Counted from the first letter of the stretch, positions 1-15,274 are shown. The stretch is 64,000 nucleotides of DNA from Pardosa pseudoannulata (GCA_032207245.1 CM063500.1:35606011-35670010); one strand, 5' to 3'. Numbers and translations are program-made. The notes: a model not told the origin generated them from the letters alone.

Positions 1-821
1 CAGCACAAGTGGCATTGGCAACAACAAAAACAGCCTGATTATTATATTCACATTCGTCTTCGGAATAAGAGAATAATCTTACTTTGTATCACCCCTTACA
101 CGTGTTCACTTATCATCATTCTCATTATCCATGTTGAATAGCTTATGTTGAATAGCTGAGTTAGTGTCTAATCGATTATCCTTATTGTACTAACTGCCAG
201 ACTTTTCTACACATTCCTTTTCAAGCACAGTTCGGTTATATTAGTTATTTCTTCGAACATACATTTCATTGACATTTTAGATCTGAATTGTTGAATTTGT
301 TTTTGAATATTCCACCAACAATAAAATACAAAAAAAAATAGTACTTAATGGTTTTGTTTATTTATTATCCGAATATTGTAGACTATTTAATTACTAGAAA
401 TATAATCAATCACGCCTCAATTCTTTGAAATACAGCGTACAGAGCCAGTCTTCGAATTCGAATATTTATTAATTTTGACTCCTGTGTTTCCAGAAGTCGG
501 CTTATAGCCAATATTGCTTTGTTATTAGCATAGCGTAAAACAAACTGTATATAAGCGTATGCCATGTTCCTAAATACAATAGGCGGACATTTTCTTAGAA
601 AACTAAATTAGTAGTAAATTTGAAATTTCATTGTTGATAATTTTATAAAATTTCATAATTTTTTTTTAGCAGTTAAAAGACCTCTCATGGAAGATGATTA
701 TAAAGTGTATATGATTATCAGGAAAAGTGCAATAAAGGAGATAGCTGTTTTAAAATCCAGTTCCGATTTACACAATAAAAAAAATCGTGCAGTAAGTTCA
801 AGAGAAATAAAAACCTTTAAT
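1..821. other. AT-rich spacer, no gene seen
   Basis: No frame has a convincing coding stretch, and no transposase motif, RNA gene or tandem repeat stands out. The segment ends at the TTAA that opens the element at 826. Confidence 0.5.
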
Positions 822-970
822 TTAACCCTTTGAGAATGGGAGTATCATATATGCCACGACTTTTCAATTGATTTAGTGGATTCTCTCTAATAAGTACAAA
901 ATCCAGTATAATAGGCATAGAGATATATTTGATAGATGAGAAATATTAATTAAATGTTCTATTTGAAATA

Positions 971-1864
971 CAGTGGTCTCGGCTTAATATGATCATTTTG
1001 GGACACCGAGATTTTAATAACAATAACCTATTGATAACAATAAACGATATACAAAATTAGATAAATTTACCCACCCTTTAAGTCACACTTACTACATTTC
1101 AATACATAATGAAAAAACTCACTTTATATTTATGTACTGTATATTATCCTTTAAGACATAAGAGGTTTTTACATAATAAAAATAATTAGTCAATTGTTGA
1201 CAACAATTCTTTCTAAGAAGCTCATTGATAAATCGTTCGTAGTTATAGTGTTTTATAAAGTCATCGGAGCGGTGTTGTACTATACGTTTCAATACTTCCA
1301 ATGCAATTCAGAAGCTGAGAAATGTTTAACTGCCCTGCAGAATGGCGCTGACTCCAATTTGGTAACCTATCATAAAAATTTAAAATTTCGATATTTTGTT
1401 TTAATGTTAAATCATTACGCTTTCTGGATTCCATATCGACAAACTGCACGTAACCTCTAAAAGCATAAAATGTAAATATGCTCTTTCTCAGTTTCGAATA
1501 GAATTTGTTGCCTTCTGCTTATCTTACAACTATCGACCACCAGCAGAGTGTGCGTATTTCTGAAAAATCCCAGGATCGTGTAGTCCCCACTTCTTTCTTT
1601 TTTCTCCTTTTACCTAGGTGGAAGAGGGAAAATTCACGGAAATTAAAACACGAACGAAGGGGGGAAAACAATGGGTTCCTTCTGAATACATTGTGAATAT
1701 TCCTTTGGCAGTTAAAATGAGGTTCGAAAACTGATAACATTAACCGATAACATAAAGCAATAATTTTAACATACAAATGAATATAGAAAATTTGGATCAC
1801 GTGATTTCGATAACCATAAGCGATTGATAACATTAACCGCGATAACATTAAGCGGAGTCCACTG
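971..1864 (-). mobile_element. pogo/Tigger-like DNA transposon, internally deleted, nested in a MITE
   Basis: The element starts CAGTGGTCTCGGCTTAAT and its far end, read on the minus strand, starts CAGTGGACTCCGCTTAAT. Both sides have TA (969-970 and 1865-1866), the Tc1/mariner/pogo target. Subterminal motifs of the type GATAACATTAAC recur near both ends, as expected of transposase-binding sites. The coding remnant reads on the minus strand, so the 5' end is at 1864. At 894 bp it is much shorter than an autonomous pogo element, and only the N-terminal DNA-binding part of the transposase is recognisable. It is dead but may once have been mobilised by a relative. Confidence 0.8.
1119..1449 (-). 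pseudogene. pogo/Tigger transposase remnant, CENP-B-type N-terminal HTH
   Basis: Reading down from 1449, the peptide contains RKRNDLTLKQNIEILNFYD, then SQRHSAGQLNISQ. This is the CENP-B N-terminal (Psq-type) helix-turn-helix found at the start of pogo/Tigger transposases. After the LNISQ helix the frame breaks near 1300, and a second open stretch continues in another frame to 1119. The HTH_Tnp_Tc5 domain and the DDD catalytic core are absent. A host CENP-B-like gene is unlikely because the remnant sits inside terminal inverted repeats. Confidence 0.75.
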
Positions 1865-2065
1865 TACCATATATGATTCACCTGACCGAAATGAGTCAAA
1901 TTAAAAGGTGTTTCATATATGATACAAACTTCCTCAAAGGGTTAAGAATATTGATTAAACTCTCAAACACATTGACGATACACAATGATAGATTTAATGT
2001 TTATCACTTTTAATAAGTTATAATCTTGAACTGTATTAAAACTATATTACAATTTAAATACACAT

Positions 2066-3705
2066 ACTTTTTAATTTTTAAATTTAACAAAAGAAAATTT
2101 TTAGAAAAATTTAAGAATTATTTCTATGTAAAATATGTTCTCCATATAACAACATGTTTCAGGAAATATTTATTTTAAAATCACATATAATAAACATTAA
2201 AGTTTTGTTTATGCAACTTCTTTACATAAATGTTACTGAGCGAAATAACAGTTTTAAATTTTAAATTTATCAAAATAAAAATTTAAAAGTCTAAGAATTA
2301 TTACTATGTAAAATATATTCCCCATGTGATAAAATATTTCAAGAAAATATTTATACTAAAATCACATATAATAAACATTAAAGTATTGTTTATGCAGCTC
2401 CATTAAATAAATGTTACTGAGCGAAATAACAGTTTTAATTTAAAATTTTTCAAAATAAAAAGTTTAAGAATTATTTGTATGTAAAATATATTCTTCATAT
2501 GACAAAATGTTTCAGGAAAATATTTATATTAAAATCACATATAATAAACATTAAAGTTTTGTTTATGCAACTCCATTAAATAAATGTTACTGAGCGAAAT
2601 AACAGTTTTAATTTTTAAATTTATCAAAATAAAAATTTTAAAAGTTTAAGAATTATTTCTGTGTAAAATATATTCTCCATATAACAACATGTTTCGGGAG
2701 AATATTTATATTATATCACATATAATAAACATTAAAGTTTTGTTTATGCAACTCCATTAAATAAATGTTACTGAGCGAAATAACAGTTTTAACTTTTAAA
2801 TTTATCAAAATAAAAATTTTAAAAGCTTAAGAATTATTTTTATGTGAAATATATTCTCCATATAACAAAATGTTTCAGGAAAGTATTTATATTAAAATCA
2901 CATATTATAAACATAAAAATTTTGTTTATGCAACTCCATTAAATAAATGTTACTGAGCGAAATAACATTTGAATTTTTAAATTTATCAAAATAAAAATTT
3001 TAAAAGCTTAAGAATTATTTCTATATAAAATATATTCTCTATATGACAAAATGTTTCAGGAAAGTATTATATTAAAATCACATATAATAAACATAAAAAT
3101 TTTGTTTATGCAACTCCATTAAATAAATGTTACTGAGCGAAATAACAGTTTTAATTTTTAAATTTATCAAAATAAAATTTTAAAAATCTAAGAATTATTT
3201 GTATGTAAAATATATTCTCCATATAACAAAATATTTCAGAAAAATATGTATATTAAAATCACGTATAATAAACATTAAAATTTTGTTTATGCAACTCCAT
3301 TAAATAAATGTTACTGTGCGAAATAACAGTTTTAATTTTTAAATTCATGAAAATTAGAATTTAAAAATTTAAAGAATTATTTTTATGTAACGTATATTCT
3401 CCATGTAACAAAATGTTTCAGGAAAATATGTATATTAAAATCATATATAATAAACATTAAAGTTTTGTTTAAGCAACTCCATTAAATAAATGTTATTGAG
3501 TGAAATAACAATTTTAATTTTTAAATTTATCAAAATAAAAATATTAAAAATTTAAGAATTATTTGTATGTAAAATATATTCTAGATATAAGAAAATGTTT
3601 CAGGAAAATATATTAAATTCACATCACATATAATAAACATTAAACTTTTGTTTATGTAACTCCATTAAATAAATGTTACTGAGCGAAATAACAGTTTTTA
3701 TTATA
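2066..3705. repeat. 180-bp AT-rich tandem array, about 9 units
   Basis: The phrase TGTTACTGAGCGAAATAAC recurs at 2231, 2412, 2585, 2766, 2948, 3128, 3309, 3491 and 3674, giving a period of 173-183 bp, mostly 180-182. Other conserved parts are an AATTTTTAAATTTATCAAAA block and TCACATATAATAAACATTAA. Units differ by scattered substitutions and small indels. The first and last units are partial. No unit holds an open frame. The period is close to a nucleosome repeat, as in many animal satellites, but the array is short. Confidence 0.95.
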
Positions 3706-4526
3706 CACCGATAATGAATAAACTACTTGAAAAATATTTAATCTACAGAACCACTTTTACTATCAACAGGCATCAAATGAGGAAATTTCCTTTGGTTTAT
3801 TTTCCCGCGAAACCGATATCAGAATATATTTTTTTAGGAATTGAAAATCAATGAAGGGCATATCTCCTCCTTCATCTGAAATGGATTTCTGATTTTCCTG
3901 GAATTTAAAGAGATTCTTGAGTGCTATTAAAGGAAAAATTTTAAAAGTAAAATCCTATAATTTCTGCATATGTTTCCTTTTGATCTAAACTTCCGTTATT
4001 TTGATTTTTTAAGTAATATCAGATCCTTCAATAAAAATTAATATTGATTGTGTTATTCAAACAAGTATAGCTGAGAGGATAAATTGACTCTATTAAAAGA
4101 CACAAAGAGAGGCATGTAGAAAGTATAGATTAGCACATGTTTTATCAGACATTGGCGTACGCGGCCTGTTGGCAAAAGTGTTGGCTGTGGATTTCACTGA
4201 AATTACAATTCAGAGAAATATTGGATTTGTTACAGTAAACAACATGTACTAAAAACCCAAACACCAGTGTGCGTTCTCAAGGGGGAAACAAAGTAAAATA
4301 TATATTATCGAATTAAAGGAAAATACCTAATATTTAAATTAAAATATATATTATGTACAATATTTATAAATTAAAACATCACTTGATTGGTTTTTAACAT
4401 GACCTACAATTATTTGGTTTTGCTATTCATCAATACCCTTGACATTGTATTCCTTATCAAGATTATGATACTCAGGTAATAATTATGAATATTATTAAGT
4501 TAACCTCCAGTAATTACAGTTGATCA
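3706..4526. other. AT-rich spacer
   Basis: No supported gene or repeat. A short stretch at about 4125-4215 on the plus strand gives peptides faintly like the middle of a Tc1 transposase, but the match is too weak to annotate. Confidence 0.4.
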
Positions 4527-4990
4527 GGCTGGGACTGTCAACAGACAGGACGTCCGTGAAGGTATGTGCCCGTTACTTTGCTGGACGTTAATGCTGGAGT
4601 GCCGATGGTACTCATGCGGGTTCGGGAATCGATTTCTGATCCGGGCTCTCTGTCTTGCTCACAGGATCTCGATGTCCAGCAACTCTTGAATCCCGACATC
4701 GAATCCTTTTCAAAGTTTCTTCCATAACTTTGCACCTTGGTTCAACGCCCTTTTTTTTCTCTGTCCCAATCATTTGTTGGTGAAATTTTTCCACATCTGC
4801 ATCCTCTTCGGAAGTGCAGGTGGACTCATTAAAATGACCACATTGGTGAAAGTTGCTTAGCCCCTTCCCCCATGTCTCACGGCTACATCCTCGCCTGGGA
4901 TTGACTGTTACACTTGTGCCACTCCGTGAGCTATAACACCTCCGCACGAGTCCACACTAAAACACGAAATCAACAACTGCACCTAAATTC
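4527..4990 (-). other. GC-richer island with an unassigned open frame
   Basis: Base composition shifts clearly from the AT-rich flanks. On the minus strand an open frame runs 4947-4612 (111 codons), rich in Cys, Arg, Glu and Lys, containing FNESTCTSEEDADVEKFHQQ and later EETLKRIRC. A second open frame overlaps it at 4735-4538. I do not recognise either one. The island could be an old retroposed exon or part of a decayed transposon. Overlapping open frames in a GC-richer segment are expected by chance, so coding status is doubtful. Confidence 0.3.
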
Positions 4991-5193
4991 TTCTTGGAAA
5001 TTTAGTCCACAGCATTGTATGCACGTGCTGACCATAGTGGGATACTACATCGGTAAACTTAATATTACTCAAGAGAATTATTTTATAAATATTGATATAC
5101 ATTTATGGATTTTAACCTCTGCTCTTTGTTGAGTAATTAAAATTTATTTCACTTGTTATTAAAAATTTTGTATATGAAACAAATAGAGATTAA

Positions 5194-5732
5194 CACGTGA
5201 GGACGCGCTCTGGGCCTGTAAGGCCCGAGAGTTATAAAAACATTCCAGACAAAATCACCGAATAGAAATAAACTTCCGAAATTTTCAGTAGATGTCTTAT
5301 ATTTTTTCTTGTTCAACATGCATTTCCGCAAATTTCTTTGACTAGTTTTCACAGAAAAAGATATTTTTAATTTATTTGGGCTCCAGATTCCCAGTGCATG
5401 CGAATACACTTTTGCATTTTTATTTGGTGTGTGTGGTCGGAGGAGAAATTCTAACAATAATACATCGTTATTCAGTTAAAATGATGAAATATAAAAATGG
5501 GGATTTTTAGTTTATAACTGATGTGCGTCTTATGCTTGTGCTTTCGGAATGCTAATTAAAATGATCTACAGTACAAAATACTTTAAAAAATTATAATATT
5601 AAAAATAATCCAAAAAATATTTTAAACTTTTAATAAAGTGTATTTGGCAATAAAAATTTTTTTCATGATCAAAATCATTGTTTTTTTATTTTTACAGAAA
5701 TGTTACATCTCGCCTCCAAAGCCCAGTGCGGG
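5194..5732. mobile_element. possible piggyBac-like MITE
   Basis: The segment lies between TTAA at 5190-5193 and TTAA at 5733-5736. The left end carries GGACGCGCTCT followed by a GC-rich hairpin GGGCCTGTAAGGCCC (5212-5226). The right end, on the minus strand, starts CCCGCACTGGGCTTTGGAGG. The inverted match between the ends is weak. The layout of TTAA, about 18 bp, then a perfect hairpin resembles the end at 21518-21555. TTAA is common in this DNA, so the boundaries are tentative. The interior is AT-rich and holds only a 102-codon frame of no recognised family. Confidence 0.4.
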
Positions 5733-7010
<1,278 letters not shown>

Positions 7011-7535
7011 TATATATTTAGAATATCTATAAATTCATATAATGTTATATATATTATTATATAATATATTATTCGAACATATATAGGCATATATATATAT
7101 ATACTTATATTTATTATATATGTAGGATAATGAAGTTATATTTTATATATATATATATTTTCACATTTATTTATTGTTTTTCATGCAGGTATACCTCGGA
7201 AATTTCATTAAGGGTTTTTAAACTCTAGGAAACATTTCGGAACTCAGGCAACTAATTTGTATGCAACCTGCCTGAAACGAATTTATATTTGTTTTCATTG
7301 TACGTTTGTTTCGCCCTGATTAGTTTTACTTTTATGGCTACTTGTCATTAATATTATATCTCAATAGTCGGAATAACTAAAAGCATTTTATGAAATATAA
7401 GCCATGATTAACATTTATTAACAATTCCTTTTTAACAGAACAGTATATTTTAAAAAAAATTATTGTTTTGTATTTTCTACTATAAAAGCAGTTTAATAAT
7501 GCTTTATGTATGCGATTTTAAATGAAAAAAATTTG
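7011..7535. other. AT-rich spacer
   Basis: Short AT runs continue to about 7160, followed by ordinary AT-rich sequence. No coding signal. Confidence 0.4.
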
Positions 7536-7540
7536 GTGAT

Positions 7541-8101
7541 TGTAAGAACGCCTCGCGCGTCCCTAACTGCGCTTTCTGAAGTCCGCACGCCTCGTTCTAT
7601 ACCTGCCCGCCTATTTTTACTGGGGCAGTTATCTTGGGTTCGTTTAAAGCCTATGTAGCCGACAATTATTCACAGCAGCGACAAAACTCTTGATTAACCA
7701 TTTATTATTAAGAAGATTTAAAAATAAAACATAAATACACTTCCGTTCATACTCGAACAGGACTCAAATAAGACCGAGGACAAAAAATAAACTGTGCCGA
7801 GCGGACAAACACCTCTCTCGGTCCCAACTTCTTTTCGAAGAATAATGTCCGTTCCCCGTCGCTCCGACCGGGCAACCTTTTCACTCCTTTTCGTGAGGGC
7901 CGGGGGGAATCCCCCCATTGGTCAAGTTTTCGCCTCCACGGGAAAAAATGTCATTTTCTGCAGCTGGCGGGCGCGGGGGTGGCATCCATCGCCCCCCTCC
8001 TGTTGAACCTTGCCAGCCCTCCATCGGGGTGTCCGTTTTCGGCCGCCGAAAAAATCCAGGGGCCATGTAAAACCAACTCGAGTCTTGAGTCTAGTATTAC
8101 A
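7541..8101. mobile_element. solo LTR of an LTR retrotransposon
   Basis: The 561-bp segment begins TGTAAGAACGCC and ends TAGTATTACA, giving the inverted termini TGTAA and TTACA. It is flanked by an exact 5-bp direct repeat, GTGAT, at 7536-7540 and 8102-8106, the usual integrase target duplication for Gypsy/BEL-type elements. It is far more GC-rich than its surroundings, especially 7780-8065. No gag, pol or second LTR is nearby, so this is a solo LTR left by recombination between two LTRs. AATAAA-type signals occur inside (around 7722 and 7783). Orientation and superfamily cannot be fixed from the LTR alone. The overlapping open frames at 7718-8176 have no recognised domain. Confidence 0.8.
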
Positions 8102-8106
8102 GTGAT

Positions 8107-9100
8107 TGTAAGCTATAAAATTAACTGTTGGATAATAGATATTTTGTTACGATGTGCAATTAATGCGAACAATTGATCTTCAAAACCAGTTCTTCAATTG
8201 TTTATATCTTTTTCGATGGCCTCTTTTAATTGTTCCACTATTTTGAAATTGTTTAAGATTGTCTGTTAAGATTGTCATTAAGATTGTCTGTTTTGTAATA
8301 ATTAAATATCTTACTTCTTCCGTAAATTACTTTCCTACTTGTAAATTGCGCTTAAGTCGGCACGTCACAGAACGTTCCAACAATTATTACAAACCAATGT
8401 AAAAACAAGTTTGAGTCATTAATTATGCTTCAGATATTCTCGTAGATATTCATTTTTCTCAAAGCAACTGACTCAATTCCCAATGCCGTAAACCTCGATC
8501 AGTATATCATAAAACGTAACTCATCATTCTTCTCATACATCATACCTAGATCATATCATAATTCTTCTAATTATATCCTTTTCATTAATGAGATATTTTC
8601 AAATAAACGAAAAAAAAGACTTAAAACCTTTAAATATACTTATATATTTCTCCTTATTTAATGAAAATATCACGTATAAATCAATTTTATAATCATTGAA
8701 TGGATAAAAAATAAAAAAGTAATCTAGAATATTGGATTATTGGCTCATTTTCTCAATGTTTTTACTTGAATTGAAACTGAAAAATAGATGTTTTTATTCC
8801 GCATTCTTCAATATCAAACATTTTACTCCAAATTTCCAAACTTTTGGACATGCACCTTTCAGTTATTTCCATTTTTCCTACTTGCACGTATATATTGGAT
8901 GATTGTTTCCGAAACTTCACTAGATTTTCTAACACGTAAGACAAGAATCAGATTGTTCTCTACATTTCCCGTGTAAGTTTCAAAAAAGCAACAAGCTTGC
9001 TTTTCTTTTGGAACGTGATTTATAACTTTCTTCAGAAAAGGAAATCCATAGCATTTGAAACCATAAGCAGAGTAAATATCTTTATTGCCTACTATTACAG
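8107..9100. other. AT-rich spacer
   Basis: No recognised gene, RNA or repeat. Two short overlapping frames at 8762-8976 lie on opposite strands and look like chance. Confidence 0.4.
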
Positions 9101-9385
9101 ATTTTTCAGTCTACTTTGTAAATATTTTACATAATATGAATAATATAACAAGAGAAACAGAGATAAGCGTATTTTAATAGATGTTTTAAAAAATAGTAAC
9201 ACTAGAAATACATTTATTTATAACTGAATAAATCATATCTATTTTTCAGACTACTTTTTAAATATTTTACATAATATAAATAATATAACGAGGGAAACAG
9301 AGATAAAAGTATATTAATAGTTGTTTTAAAAATTTGTAAAACTAGAAATGTATCTATTTATAATAACTGAATAATTCATATCTGT
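9101..9385. repeat. 140-bp tandem duplication
   Basis: The unit starting ATTTTTCAGTCTACTTTGTA at 9101 recurs at 9241 with few changes, including the block ATAATATAAC followed by AGAGAAACAGAGATAA. Two units only; no coding content. Confidence 0.9.
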
Positions 9386-9994
9386 ATCCGTTAAACTATT
9401 TCACAAAGTATTTTGAGGCACTCCCTCATTTTATTTTAAATGAATTATTGACATGTTTTAAGATATGGTACGTTATTCGCCCAGAAGGCTTTTCTTTATC
9501 GACTGCACTGTTTTAAACAACTTTGATAATATCGATAAACAACTTTATCGATAAACTTTCATTTTACTAAATGAAATCGATCTATCTTTCCCATAACGTA
9601 TAGAGAAAAGTTATTTTATGAGTATTAATTTTTACAAAAAGGTTTGAACTTGTTTCGAAAATAAGAAAGGTTAAATATCGAAAAACATTAGTATGTGTAA
9701 TTACTTCCAGTATATACTATTTTGGAAAAGAACATAATATATAAACATTTTTGTTAACAAATATATCTACATTTTTAATCAGAAAATGTAGTTTTCCATA
9801 GTGAATTGTTAAAGAACAAATTCTAAGTATGTTTTAATTTAAAATTTCACATAAACTACTTTTTGTTCTCTGTATTAATATGTTGATTTTTTAAATTGTT
9901 CCTATTTCTGAAAGCTTAAAATTTTAAAAGTTCTGCCATAGAGATTGTAAGATATTTGTATAATTTTGCAATTCATCCTAAAATTATATAATAA

Positions 9995-10612
<618 letters not shown>

Positions 10613-11195
10613 GTATTATTAACTGTTTTTTTATATACTCATTTTTAAAACGATTCAAATGGTTTAATGCACTTTTTCAAAAAACTACATATATTTTACT
10701 TAACGGATTTCCTTCGAAAATAAACTATAGATTCGCATACATTCCGCCTATAATTTACTTCTTACGAAACGGAACTAACTTTGTTGGATTGAATCCATCA
10801 GAATCGAATGTAGATTGTCTGCTGCACAATAGTTTAATCTAGGATTTCATTTGCAACCGATCAATACATCAAGATTGCCTGTCAACACATAATCGGATCT
10901 AATCAGTTTTGTCTACTGGGCATCGATTTGGTGGTAGACGGTGTTATCGGATTTTCTTTCCTTTTAATCTATTCTACCCAGACAAATATTCTTAGATAAA
11001 AGAAAGAAACTTATTAGTTTCATAATTACGACCAGTAACGATTATCTTTATCATGCTCATCTTACTCTATGGAATAAAACTAATGTTCAACATATTCTAT
11101 TATTTTGAACTCCTGTAATTAGCTTTAGAAACGTTAGCTTACTGTTCTAGTTTAGGAACCTGTTTATTGATATGGAAAATTTTTCTCCCTGAAGT
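10613..11195. other. spacer, no gene seen
   Basis: AT-rich sequence of average complexity. No coding match recognised. Confidence 0.4.
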
Positions 11196-12010
<815 letters not shown>

Positions 12011-12074
12011 CATCAACATCAGGGACACTACATTGTGTTATCAAAATCCCGGACATTCTATCATTGTGCCTCGG

Positions 12075-12216
12075 ACAGTAAAATATTATACTGCGGAGCT
12101 CTAAACTCAAATAAAATGAATGTATATATTGTATAGAATATAATTGTTTCATCAGATTTCGTGTTAAAAGCAAATAAAAGGATATTTATAATCGTTACAT
12201 TGGCTTTATAATTTAA
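12075..12216. repeat. dispersed repeat family B, copy 1
   Basis: ATATTATACTGC, CTCTAAACTCA, AAATGAA and a TATAATTTAAT end align in order with 14282-14425. The family is not identified. Confidence 0.75.
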
Positions 12217-13261
12217 TTCTTATTACTCGATAATCTAAATCTTCATTACTAGTTTAACCAGCTAAACTAGCTGAAACTAGCTAAACTTTTAGTTTCAAAA
12301 TAAACATTTAGCTAATCTAGTATTGAAGATTGGGATCAAACCTTACTTTTATACTCAGATTATACCATAACTTAAGTTATTACTCGTAGCTATATGAGAT
12401 GGTTATAATTGTCTTATTACAAGTTTCATTTAACTCTAAAACGCCATTCCGTATCCACTGGACAACTCAGAATATTTATGTTATTTCTCCTTTCCGCATT
12501 TTTGCATGGAATTTAAAAATATTTCGAGACTTCTAATCATTTTACATGGTTATTACATCCCTTATATAATAATAGCCTAAGTTATATGTCCGTCTGTCCT
12601 TCAATTTATGAAGCGGTTGGACCTGGAATGGATAGAGGCATCCATTCAAAGCGAATAAAGTTTATCTTCTCCTAAACAATCGATCTGATTCTAAAATAAA
12701 TTTGTATAAATAAGCTTCATATCACAGCAAAAAATACTGTCGTCTTTAAAACGTTCAAAATCCAACCCTTCCCCCTTTTTCGAGCGTTTAATGCCATTAT
12801 TTCAAGCCTTATTTTTCCCGGTTAAGAGCAGGCGATTAAATTTATCCATTTTCTAGCATTGTGACGTCATTCCTTTAAACATCTCATTTAATCATTTCAT
12901 ATTTTAACCTATTTAAATATCACCTACACTATTTTAATATCCTTTATCACTGAACTTAGATATTAAGTCAATGATTTTCTTTTATATTCGTATTAAATAA
13001 TAGATTAGGTACACATGTGATAGTTTTAAATTGAATCATCGATTATTTTTGTTGCCATGAAAATTTTATCACCGGTATTAACAATAAATTCTTTTCATAT
13101 AAATCTATGAGTCTATTTCACCGACTAATAAATATCTAATTTTTAATTTATATATATTTAGAAATTGAGAAGTTTGTTCTTTTGATTGTTTGTTTATTAT
13201 ACGTAACCACATGCTTTGACTAAATGAATTCATTGTGATTCTAAACTGCATTCACAGGACC
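12217..13261. other. spacer, no gene seen
   Basis: AT-rich, including a slightly more mixed stretch at 12580-12860. No open frame of note and no repeat recognised. Confidence 0.4.
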
Positions 13262-13432
13262 GGGAGACTCTAGAGGAGTATGACGATAAATAAATTATTG
13301 AGAGTGGACCAGATAATTCTCAGCCAAAATACAAACCTTTTTTTACCTGCCTCATTGGGTACTTTACTGTTCTGGAATATTAAAAATTTTACTAATCCCG
13401 TCATATGATGGGCTATATGCTAGTATAAAATG
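13262..13432. repeat. dispersed repeat family A, copy 2
   Basis: Second copy of the 10448-10612 block (GGGAGACTCTAGAGGAG, then CCTCATTGGGTACTTTAC and GTCATATGATGGGCTAT), same orientation. Confidence 0.8.
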
Positions 13433-14281
13433 TTTATCGGTTATTTATATTGGAGATAATTGAGTATAACTAGAACGTCTGCAGGTTCCCATCGATACAA
13501 ATGCAATTTATGCTTGTAGATAGCTGTCGTTTAACAAAAGATACCTCACAGAATAGATGCAATTAGTAAAACAAACTTCCCAAAGTACCATCGACCATTT
13601 TTTGACTTTGCATGCAGTTTTATTGGGTTCACAGAGCTAAGGAATTAATTATTACTAAATATTATTAATTATATGTTGTGTCTAATTATGTTTGTTGTGT
13701 CTAAGTGTTTCGTTACATAGCATTTTCTTATCTGCTCATAAAAATCTATTTAATTCGATTTTTGAACCTTGCTCAAAGCAGACCCCTGAAAAGATGGCTT
13801 GTAGAAAATATCTAAATGCAACTAAAAATATGTGTGTCTATTGAATGAAAAATGATGTTTGGATAATTTAATATTACAGTATCCATTGCAAATTATGTAT
13901 GTACAAATCATTATGCATACAAATGATAAACAAATATTAAAAAACTTGAATACTCTCAAAAATTATGGTTTTGCTTATCACATTAATCTTTATGAATATT
14001 ATTGTCTTATTTCATTACATAGGTCTAGGTAATTTGTTTTGCAAAAGCTTTTAGTGATATAAATCTTAATATATGACAATTAGATGAACTTTATGACAAT
14101 TATGCATAATTATTATATGAAATACCATTAAAAATTCTCAAAACTAAGTCCAAATAAACAGTAGTTTTGCAGTTAATAAGCTATTACAATTATTCTATAT
14201 ATTTTATATCGCGGTTTCGAAAGACACTGGCTGAAATTTAAGGATAATCAAAATCAGGGAAATTCTAGCATTAATCCTTGT
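13433..14281. other. AT-rich spacer between family A and family B copies
   Basis: No gene or transposon motif found. The equivalent interval after family A copy 1 contains the microsatellite and Tc1 remnant. Confidence 0.4.
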
Positions 14282-14425
14282 ACAGCAAATTATTATACTG
14301 CAAAACTCTAAACTCAGCTAAAATGAACATATACATTCTACAGAATAGAATTATTCCGTAATATTTCGGATTAAAACAAATAAAAATGATATTTAAAATT
14401 GCAAGGTTGGTGTGATAATTTAATA
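14282..14425. repeat. dispersed repeat family B, copy 2
   Basis: Aligns with 12075-12216; same strand and same order relative to family A. Confidence 0.75.
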
Positions 14426-15274
14426 AAACTCTATGTTATAAATCTTCAAAAATAGATAACATAAAATAAGCAGTCCAGAAACGTACACTTAAAATCACTT
14501 TTTAACACAACACAAGTTATATGATTGTATATTCCTTTAAAACCCAAGAAAATGTAGACCATACATAATCTGCACTACAAAGCCTTTATACACTGTTACC
14601 TTTTTAGTAAACAGAAACTGTGTTTAATGATTCGGATGAAATGCATTTCTTCGTTGAATTTTGAATGATCCAATTTCAAAGAGTGCATATAGATGTTATG
14701 AATATGATTTACAAAAAAATTTCAAAAAGTTTTCTGAAAATGGGATTTTCTTGTTTTGTGGGTTTCAAATGTAAACTCGGAACAGAAAATGTCACTGAGC
14801 TGTAAGAGCTGGTATAAATAAAATCATCTATTTCACATTTATTTGTTAAGGATAAAATAAGTGTGAGACATTTACTTTTTTTTAAAATTTAAAACTCTTA
14901 TATTCAGTCTTAGGATTTGAAATGTTTATTTAATGATCTTGATATGTGAAAAAAAGAATAATATATTAGAAATATTTTATGTTATACTTTGATTTAACTG
15001 AGGCGTATTTATTTCTGTCACTGAAATTAACTCAAAAATTAAACAGACGTGTAAATTTGAAAACCTTTGAAAAAAAATAAAATACTAAAAAATATATTCA
15101 GTTATCACAATGTATTAGCTCATCACAGTATAAAAAGCAACTGAGTATTTACAATCTAAGTTACTTTTTCAATTAAAACATACCTCAATATATACTATAT
15201 GTTTAATTTTCATGACATACAATTAGTCTTTTTATTTAAATAAATTACCTTTTAATATTTATTGCTGGCAGATT
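14426..15274. other. AT-rich spacer
   Basis: Nothing recognised. Confidence 0.4.

Larger units (their letters stand above)
826..1941. mobile_element. piggyBac-like non-autonomous element (MITE), split by a later insertion
   Basis: The ends are inverted repeats. The left end begins CCCTTTGAGAATGGGAG and continues TATCATATATG; the right end, read on the other strand, begins CCCTTTGAGGAAG and also reaches TATCATATATG. Each end abuts TTAA (822-825 and 1942-1945), which is the piggyBac target duplication. Removing the Tigger-like insertion at 971-1864 and its TA duplication leaves about 220 bp with no coding capacity, so this is a MITE mobilised in trans. Family assignment rests on TTAA plus CCC-starting ends; no transposase is present. 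Confidence 0.7.

Noticed and set aside
4125..4260. Possible Tc1 transposase fragment (peptide with SDIGVRGLLAK)
   Set aside because: Only a few residues fit and no second motif follows in any frame, unlike the clear Tc1 remnants elsewhere.
4612..4947. 111-codon frame in a GC-richer island
   Set aside because: Kept only as an unassigned island: another frame overlaps it, no domain is recognised and no splice or start context supports it.
7794..8176. Overlapping open frames in the GC-rich stretch
   Set aside because: They lie inside the solo LTR and are expected by chance in GC-rich, stop-poor DNA.
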